From Pleurotus ostreatus/Saccharomyces cerevisiae fusant (taxonomy: Eukaryota > Opisthokonta), in assembly GCA_024196135.1 (NCBI GenBank), contig JAMQCK010000621.1, positions 1 through 18,879 on the forward strand: a stretch of 18,879 nucleotides of DNA, written 5' to 3'. Each line of letters starts with the position of its first letter. The stretch's first letter is position 1. The notes beneath the pieces were generated by a model that worked only from the letters and a program-made list of their open reading frames with translations, was not told the origin of the DNA and did not search any database. This document shows, in pieces, positions 12,778 to 18,879 of the stretch. A program made the translations under genes and the position numbers.

Positions 12778-15581
12778 ACCACGGAATGACCCCATCCCAA
12801 CGAACTCGATTCGACTTGGACGAGGAACTAGCGCGTCGCCTGGCTGCGGAAGAATTGAGCAATGCAGACGCAGCACCGCAGGATAACGATGCCACAATGG
12901 ATGTGCTTATTGAAACCTCGTCGCTACCCCCACGAGGTGTGGCTGAATGGCGCTTTTTATGACAATGTCCTGACCCTTCCCAACTAGAGAACAAGGGAAA
13001 GGATGTACAGAAGAAAACTGACGACATGGACGATCCAGAAGAAGCGCTACGAGCCTTTGTAGAAACATTCACTCGTACGAGGACTTGCACCCAGTGCGGA
13101 AAGGATGTTCCTTCGCCTCGCGGTCATGTGCGCATACCGTAGACCTTATAGCGTGTACATACACTAATAGGTCAAGCAGGTCGTTCTCAACGGAGATTCC
13201 AATTTGCCTCCAAGCCTCGGGTTGCTCTTGCACGCTCCTTGTCCGTCATGCTCCGCAAATCACTGCCGGGGCTGCTTCGCGACAGTAGCTTGTCCAAAGA
13301 GCTGCAAGGGGCCAGCAAAGTCGAAGACCTGCACCGTCCATGTATGCTGCCCGGACGTCCGCGTCATAGCGCTGTTCGAAGCTTTGGGCAGCTTCGACCG
13401 TCAAATTCTCAACGAGCGAAGTGCAGCTGAGGCTAGAGCTGCCGAAGCTTCGAAAGGCAAGGGCAAGCACGTAGGCTCTGTCGGTCCTGGAGGAACTGGC
13501 TACGGCACGGGTTCGCGGGTCGACTACGACAGCTACATGTCTTACGGCTTGCTCTCTGCCCGCTACAGTCGATACAACGTCCCACCACCGCAGCGACAAG
13601 AGAATAGGAATCAGGCGTTGGCAAAGCATTGGGACACCCTCACCGTCCGCGCCTTCCAGATCATCACGGACCTCCTTCCTGCGCCTTACTCCGCGGATCC
13701 TGCGGTATACGATATGCTCCCTCACGCAGCGACCGGCCATCTAATCGTGCTATCCCTGCTTCCGGACGTGCTAGCGTCTCTGCTGCGGAACGACTCTGTC
13801 ACCGACTGGATATCTCGCGTCGAGACGTATCGCGCGCTTCTAGCACTGCTCAAGCGTCTAGCAGACAGCGAACTCACAGCGCGCGTGCTAGTAGGACCTC
13901 GCCGGGAGATGCGTCTGAGCTGTGGCATAGAGTTATGGATGTGGAAAGACGGCGAGATATTGTGGGAGAAGAATGGTGACGACTTCTCGATGCTACCGCC
14001 TCCATACGAACATTTCAAGAAGCTCGCCAAGCAGTGCTCTGCGTTCTCGACGGCGGTACAGCAGAAGAACGAGGAACTGGACGACGACACGATCGCAGCT
14101 GTATCGCTATGCGGTGACATTATGGCAGCGAAGGACGACGTCGATCGTGTCGTGAAGATGCTTGAGACTAGCGGCGCAATGGCGAAGGAGACGGCATCAG
14201 CATCGAAAGGCAAGGCGCCGGAGAACTCGAAGGACGCGACTGAGCGTCGGTACATCGAAATATGCGAAAGATTGGTGTTCCGGCATATCTCCCTCGACGA
14301 TGCCAGCCGGGGGATCAGCACCCGCGAAGGACTCAACTACAGCAACTACAACTACAACCAGCAAGTCCAACAAACTCAGCGCTCCACCCGCCGGAGTGGC
14401 GACACCCTGCACATCGCCCGGGAGCAAGCCGCGCTGTCGACCAGCCTTCCTCCGGGCATCTTCGTGCGCGTCGACGAGACGCGGAACGATGTTATGTACG
14501 TGGCGCGATCCTCCGTATTCTGTATGGCTCTTCGGCTGACCCTGGCTCTCACTCCCTCTTCCACAGCAAAGCCATGATCGCTGGCCCGGACGGCACGCCG
14601 TACGCCGGTGGGCTGTATGAGTTTGACATCTTCTTGCCCCTTGAATATCCCAGAACGCCCCCGCTGGTGCATCTTCGGACGACAGGTCAGTAGCGCCAAA
14701 CATGCCTCTCGTTTTCTGGAACTTCCTCTGACACAAGGGGCGCAGGTGGCGGGAAGGTGAGGTTTAACCCGAACTTGTACGAGAGCGGGAAGGTGGGTGT
14801 TCGGGACTTTGCTTATGTTTGTTCTCCGTCTCACGGCATGTTTAGGTGTGCCTGTCCCTTTTGGGGACTTGGCCCGGATCGTAAGTGACATATTCTCCCA
14901 CCAGTCAAGTCTCCGCGCTTACGAAATTATGTAGGGCGGAAGAGCAATGGCAGCCGTACAAGTCGACCCTCTTGCAAGTCTTCATCAGCATACAGAGTAT
15001 GATCCTGATCGATGTGCCTTACTTCAACGAGTACGTCCAACACTGATTAGGGCGTCGCCTTTCTCACAACCTCTTCAGACCTGGAATGGGCGCCGCCAAC
15101 CCTCGCAATCAGCGGAGCATCATGTATAACCGCAACGTCAATGTCGAGAACACGCGCCTGGCGATTGTCGGCTGGATGAAGAGCGAACATCGATATGGAA
15201 TATGGCGGGTGAGCCCTCCACTCTTTCTGATCTTTATCTAGTCCCTCAAGGCGCTTTAGGATGTTATCAAGTCACACTTTCTGACCCGCAGGGACATCAT
15301 CTACGAGCAGTACGTACGCTCATGCGCACACGTTGCACGCTAATCAGCTTTGCAGAATTAAGCAGTGGGCTGTCGCCGAGCCACGCATGAAAGCATACAG
15401 TCCCCAGTATTCGATGGACAGCCTCATGCTTGCGTACCCATACCCCTCCTACTCTTTCTCAGGACACAGACGGCTAGGGAATGAGGTGCGCCAGGGTGGA
15501 CTCAATCTGGTCGCCGAGTTTGAGCGAGCGGTGGGAGATCTGACATCTTGGGAGACCGACCATAATGGTGATGCTGACTGA
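12778..15581 (+). pseudogene. Large BIRC6/UBE2O-type ubiquitin-conjugating enzyme (E2), main body, separated from its 5' exon by the transposon
   Basis: Exons after the insertion are 12778-12936, 12988-13127, 13180-14495, 14567-14685, 14746-14792, 14846-14880, 14935-15030, 15079-15208, 15260-15309 and 15356-15581. With 8738-9008 they total 2,589 nt, or 862 residues plus stop. All phases match, so no decay is visible beyond the insertion. A Cys-rich zinc-binding-like region comes first: C177/C180, C211/C214, C219/C222, C228/C232, C241, C246/C247, with H218 and H244. A long helical middle follows. The UBC fold (about 580-760) contains GTPYAGGLYEFDI, YPRTPP and RFNPNLYESGKVC, with catalytic Cys686 in KVCLSLLGTW, the signature of BIRC6/UBE2O-like E2s that charge and transfer ubiquitin. 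An in-frame ATG at 12786 (residue 94) could start a 769-residue protein that keeps the zinc and E2 parts, so the gene may not be fully dead. Confidence 0.82.
13128..13179 (+). other. Intron of the E2 gene with two in-frame acceptors
   Basis: The donor is GTGCGC at 13128. Acceptors at 13170 (AATAG) and 13179 (AAGCAG) are nine bases apart and both in phase 0. A CTAAT branch-like sequence at 13164-13168 lies too close to the first acceptor, so I prefer 13179. The alternative adds Val-Lys-Gln. Confidence 0.6.
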
Positions 15582-16173
15582 GGGTCTTCCCCGTTCGGCG
15601 CACCTGCTCGCTTCTCTCGCGCCACCACATCTCTCCATCTCCTGCATAGATCCCCATGCAGGCTTGCTCCCACCTACCGAATAACAGGCCTACCTTTACA
15701 TAACGACCCAATGATCATGCTTGTCCTTCTCCATCTTCGCGCGCTGACATTCTTCGAGGCAGTCAGGCGCGTATGTTGGATTCAAATAAGCTCCTGGGCA
15801 ACACATTGCGTAGCGCTCTCTGCTATGCCCCGCATGTCATGCATGCGAAGGGCTACCGGCGGATAGAAGAGCAAGCGGCTACGAGCATGCTCGGTTCAGC
15901 GTGTACGGGACGCGCAAACGCCGAGCGGTACGTCCGAGTGAATATCGCTGGCCGATTGTCAATCTTGAATAGACTTCGCACCATCCCTTTTCTGCAGCCT
16001 ACAGGCCCCGTCCGTTAGCCTGCCATGCCTTCTCTTCCATGCTGAATTGATCAATGCCAACACCACGCAGGAAGCTTTGTCTATGCCGCGATCCCGGCGC
16101 TGCGAGGCGTACAGGGTATAAAGGGCGGAGGTGGCGGGACGGCTGGGCATATTGCTGCTCAACACCCTTCGAC
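15582..16173. other. Intergenic: E2 3' flank and promoter of the next gene
   Basis: This is 592 bp without a gene. The left part should be the E2 3' UTR. The right part carries a TATA box (listed separately). The short frames here resemble no known protein, and I saw no tRNA or repeat. Confidence 0.5.
16117..16122 (+). promoter_or_regulatory. TATA box (TATAAA)
   Basis: A consensus TATAAA followed by GGGCGG stands about 50 nt before the ATG at 16174. It supports that start over the upstream in-frame ATG at 16054, which would lie ahead of the TATA box. Confidence 0.6.
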
Positions 16174-17061
16174 ATGTCCTCCGCCATGATCGCCACCTCG
16201 TCGTCCGCGCTCGCATACGCGACACTCGCAGAGCTCTCCACGGAGATGCAGACCTTCGACGCCATCCTCGATAACACAGGCGCTTACCACACTTCACCAC
16301 CATTCCATCCACAACTCCCAGTCGAAATCATGCTGCTCATCCGGGAGGAACTCCAGTCCTCGCTCGTGTACCGAGCTGCCGACGACGCTGTCCGCGCGCT
16401 CGACGCCTACGAAGCAGCTGTACGGCGGTCGCTCTGCGGCGATTGTCTGGCGTACAATCAAGACGTATTCGGCGACGACATCTGGCGGTGGAGGTGGTCG
16501 GGCCCGTGCGCGTGCAGGGCGGACCGAAGGAGGCGCCACACTCACCGCGAAACGCGGCCATTCCGCACCCTCGGAGACTGGCTCGAACACCACCTGTCCT
16601 CCCGCACTCCCGCGTCATCCATCCGCGAAGCCATGTCACTTGTCCTAGGAAGGCACGGCTGCCAGTCGTCTGCTCTGCTCCCCTCAGCCGCCTCCAGCGT
16701 AGGCACGCTCCCGGAGACATTCGTGATTACGGCTTCGCCGTCAGCTGTCGCGCGCTGCCAAGGCAGGATCGGCGAAGACACAGAGTGGTGCAGCGAGATC
16801 GTGCTGAGGAAGGCGAGAAGGGATCTCGGGCTGGCCGTGGCGGCAAGCTTGGACTTTGCATTGCAGAGGAAGATCGACGCCCCGGGAGACTCGACGACGA
16901 AGGAGCCTGTTCGACAACACTCCACGATTCTCCCTTCGTACGCGCTCAGTGCGGTGGCCGGCGGCTGCGCGGCCGTACTCACGCTACCCATCGTATCCAT
17001 TGCATTCGTGGTACTAGTGACATGTCACTACGTGCGCCCGTCTGGCGTTCGGGTATTCTGA
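16174..17061 (+). CDS. Lineage-specific protein with Cys-motif core and one C-terminal membrane segment
   Basis: This is a single-exon frame of 295 residues. I do not recognise a named domain. Residues 45-62 (FHPQLPVEIMLLIREEL) look like a degenerate F-box-type helix pair. Four cysteines follow as CGDC at 88-91 and CAC at 112-114, enclosing an aromatic Asp/Trp-rich stretch (AYNQDVFGDDIWRWRWSG). They may form a small metal-binding knot. The middle is basic and Ser-rich, with no domain seen. Residues about 258-283 form one strongly hydrophobic helix close to the C-terminus (VRVF), suggesting a tail-anchored or single-pass membrane protein. From memory, proteins with this LPVEI...CxDC...D-W-W-SGPCAC layout recur as uncharacterised agaricomycete proteins. 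The start at 16174 is chosen because a TATA box lies about 50 nt upstream. Function unknown. Confidence 0.75.
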   Translation: MSSAMIATSSSALAYATLAELSTEMQTFDAILDNTGAYHTSPPFHPQLPVEIMLLIREELQSSLVYRAADDAVRALDAYEAAVRRSLCGDCLAYNQDVFGDDIWRWRWSGPCACRADRRRRHTHRETRPFRTLGDWLEHHLSSRTPASSIREAMSLVLGRHGCQSSALLPSAASSVGTLPETFVITASPSAVARCQGRIGEDTEWCSEIVLRKARRDLGLAVAASLDFALQRKIDAPGDSTTKEPVRQHSTILPSYALSAVAGGCAAVLTLPIVSIAFVVLVTCHYVRPSGVRVF

Positions 17062-17575
17062 TGGGTCAACATGGATGTGGAGGTCCGGGAAGGGTCGTTG
17101 GTGGCAGGGAAGGATACCAGTTTTCCGATGGAATTTCCAGATAGGATAGGACAGAACCCAAAGGACATGGAATATTGTACGCACACGAGAATGTCACATA
17201 CAATGTATTCGTTCCATCGACCAGTATAGTGAGGTCAATGGACAAGCAAGGCTCTTCTTCTCCTTCCACGCAAGTCAGTCCGGTAGTAGCGACATGGCAC
17301 TCGGGTTGCCATAGGCAACAAACTGAGCCTATCAAACGGTTGCGGGAGTACACGCGGAGGGCTTGGATACCCTCAGAGACGGCAATGCAAGCGCTGCGTT
17401 GTATGAACGAAGTCTTACTTACGATGAAGGCAAGCGCGAAAAGACGAAGTGATTTGTGGCGTCGCGATTTGGTCGTGTCGGTAAACACAAGTCAACTAAC
17501 CGTCCACGTCGTCCCCGTCGTCCGCGACAAGCCCGCCTGCACATATCTCCGGCCCCGCGACGGTCGCAATCCACC
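17062..17575. other. Intergenic: promoter region of the coatomer gamma gene
   Basis: This 514-bp stretch lies between two plus-strand genes. A pyrimidine-rich CGTC-repeated run (about 17506-17525) lies about 50-70 nt before the SEC21 start, as is common in TATA-less fungal housekeeping promoters. A 140-codon minus-strand frame spans it but shows no family features. No RNA gene was seen. Confidence 0.5.
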
Positions 17576-18879
17576 ATGGCCTCCTTTGCGGTGTCCTTTA
17601 CCTCCAAGAAGGAGGACGAAAGCGGGCTGAGCTCGTACTACAATAACAAGACGACCATCATCCAGGAAGCACGCGTCTTCAACGAATCTCCCATCAGCCC
17701 TCGCAAATGCAGAGCACTCCTCACGCGCCTTGTCTATCTGCTCTATGTTGGGGAAACCTTTGGCAATGAGGAGGCTACGAATCTGTTCTTTGGAACTACG
17801 AAGCTGTTCCAGAACAAGGATGTGCGTACATGGATCTATGCAGATGGAAGTTATCTCATGAAGTACTGCAGAGCGCGTTGAGACAGGCGGTCTACTTGGC
17901 AATCAAGGAGCTTGCGCCTTATGCCAACGATGTTATCATGGTCACCAGCAGTATCATGAAGGACATGTCCGCGCCAGCGGATGTCATCTACCGGCCCAAC
18001 TCCATCCGCGCGCTCTGCCATATCATCGACGTGCGCTCATTCCCCTCTTTTGTACGTTTTCAAACTGAACGCCTTCAAGCCCTCTATGGCACAAGGTGTT
18101 GAGCGTTTCTTCAAAGCTCATATCGTCGATCGCAACCCCGCCATCTCGTCTGCCGCCCTCGTCTCCGCGTACCACCTCTACCCCCACGCCAAAGACGCGG
18201 TCAAGCGCTGGGTAAATGAAGCGCAAGAGGCCGTCAACGCCAAGTCGTCATCCAGCTTTTTTGGCGCTTCCTCCGGAGGCGGATACCTCGGGTTTGGCGG
18301 CTCGTCAAGCGCGCAGCAGGGACAGCAGCCGGTCCAATCGACCAGCTACTCGCAGCAGTACCACGCGCTCGGTCTTTTGTATCTCATCAGGCAACAGGAC
18401 AGGATGGCAGTCACGAAGATGATTCAGCAGCTCGGTGGGGGCAAGTCTGGCGCTGGCACGACGCTCAAGAACCCGATGGCTCTCTGTATGCTAATCCGCT
18501 ACGCGGCGAAGGTTATGGAGGAAGATCCCAAGTGCGTACTCGAGAAGGCTGAAAAGGGATGCGCACTGACGTCGTGTTCAGCGTTCAGCGTCAGATGTTC
18601 GATCTTTTGGAAGGCTGGCTTCGTCACAAGAGCGACATGGTCAACTTCGAGGCTGCTAGGGCAATCTGCGAGATGAAGAATGTCACCGCCGCGCAACTCA
18701 CGCGATCCATCTCTGGTACGTCCTCTTTACGTGCGCGCTATTTTCTTGCTGACAGAGATCTCAGTCCTCCAATTGTTCCTGTCCTCCCCCAAGCCGGTCT
18801 TGAAATTCGCTGCCACCCGTACTCTCGCCGCCTTGGCACTTACACATCCAGCGAGCGTTGCGACTTGCAATGTTGATCT
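17576..18879 (+). CDS. SEC21: Coatomer subunit gamma (SEC21), 5' part, cut by the window end
   Basis: The exons are 17576-17821, 17872-18030, 18080-18531, 18582-18715 and 18765 to the end of the window. The introns are 49-50 nt with GT-AG ends and matching phases. About 368 residues are present, whereas the family is usually about 900. Gamma-COP is a large subunit of the COPI coat that covers Golgi-derived vesicles on the way back to the ER. Family signatures are [92 protein letters not shown], and [14 protein letters not shown], all from the adaptin-like N-terminal helical repeats. A Gly/Ser/Gln-rich loop (18240-18350) interrupts the helices, as is usual here in fungal gamma-COP. The start at 17576 is the first Met of the conserved N-terminus and has a good context (CCACCATGGC). 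Confidence 0.95.

Noticed and set aside
17066..17488. A 140-codon minus-strand frame before SEC21
   Set aside because: It has no recognisable motif and spans what must be the SEC21 promoter.

Overview
The window looks like nuclear DNA of a filamentous basidiomycete, most likely an agaricomycete. The genes are dense and GC-rich and are cut by many very short introns, almost all 43-71 nt with GT-AG ends. The gene content is fungal: an NVJ2-type membrane-contact lipid-transfer protein, an agaricomycete-style F-box protein, a mitochondrial methylisocitrate lyase, a BIRC6/UBE2O-type E2 and coatomer gamma.

Layout. Minus strand: NVJ2/TEX2-like SMP-PH protein (588-3859, one intron), an intronless F-box-like protein (4229-5764), and 2-methylisocitrate lyase (6232-8503, twelve exons). 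A 234-bp divergent gap (8504-8737) separates the lyase from the plus-strand genes. These are a large ubiquitin-conjugating enzyme (8738-15581), an unnamed Cys-motif protein with one C-terminal membrane segment (16174-17061), and the 5' part of the coatomer gamma gene SEC21 (17576 to the window end, incomplete).

The most interesting feature is a 3,762-bp DNA transposon (9009-12770) sitting inside the first coding exon of the E2 gene. It is flanked by a perfect 7-bp target duplication (GTTGAAG at 9002-9008 and 12771-12777). Its ends are imperfect 36-bp inverted repeats (25 of 36 positions agree). It carries one intact two-exon gene on the minus strand for a 979-residue protein. That protein has a coiled-coil N-terminus, a probable helix-turn-helix, and a DDE/RNase H-like signature with a CxxH motif (D272, D365, C470-x2-H473, E782). 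Removing the element and one copy of the duplication rejoins the E2 exon exactly in frame and gives an uninterrupted 862-residue protein. The host gene is therefore broken by an apparently recent insertion. I cannot assign the transposase to a named superfamily.

The remaining genes are ordinary housekeeping or lineage-specific genes with no evident operon-like logic. All family names rest on motif recognition by eye. Exon models were built by joining reading frames at GT-AG sites, and every junction was checked for phase.
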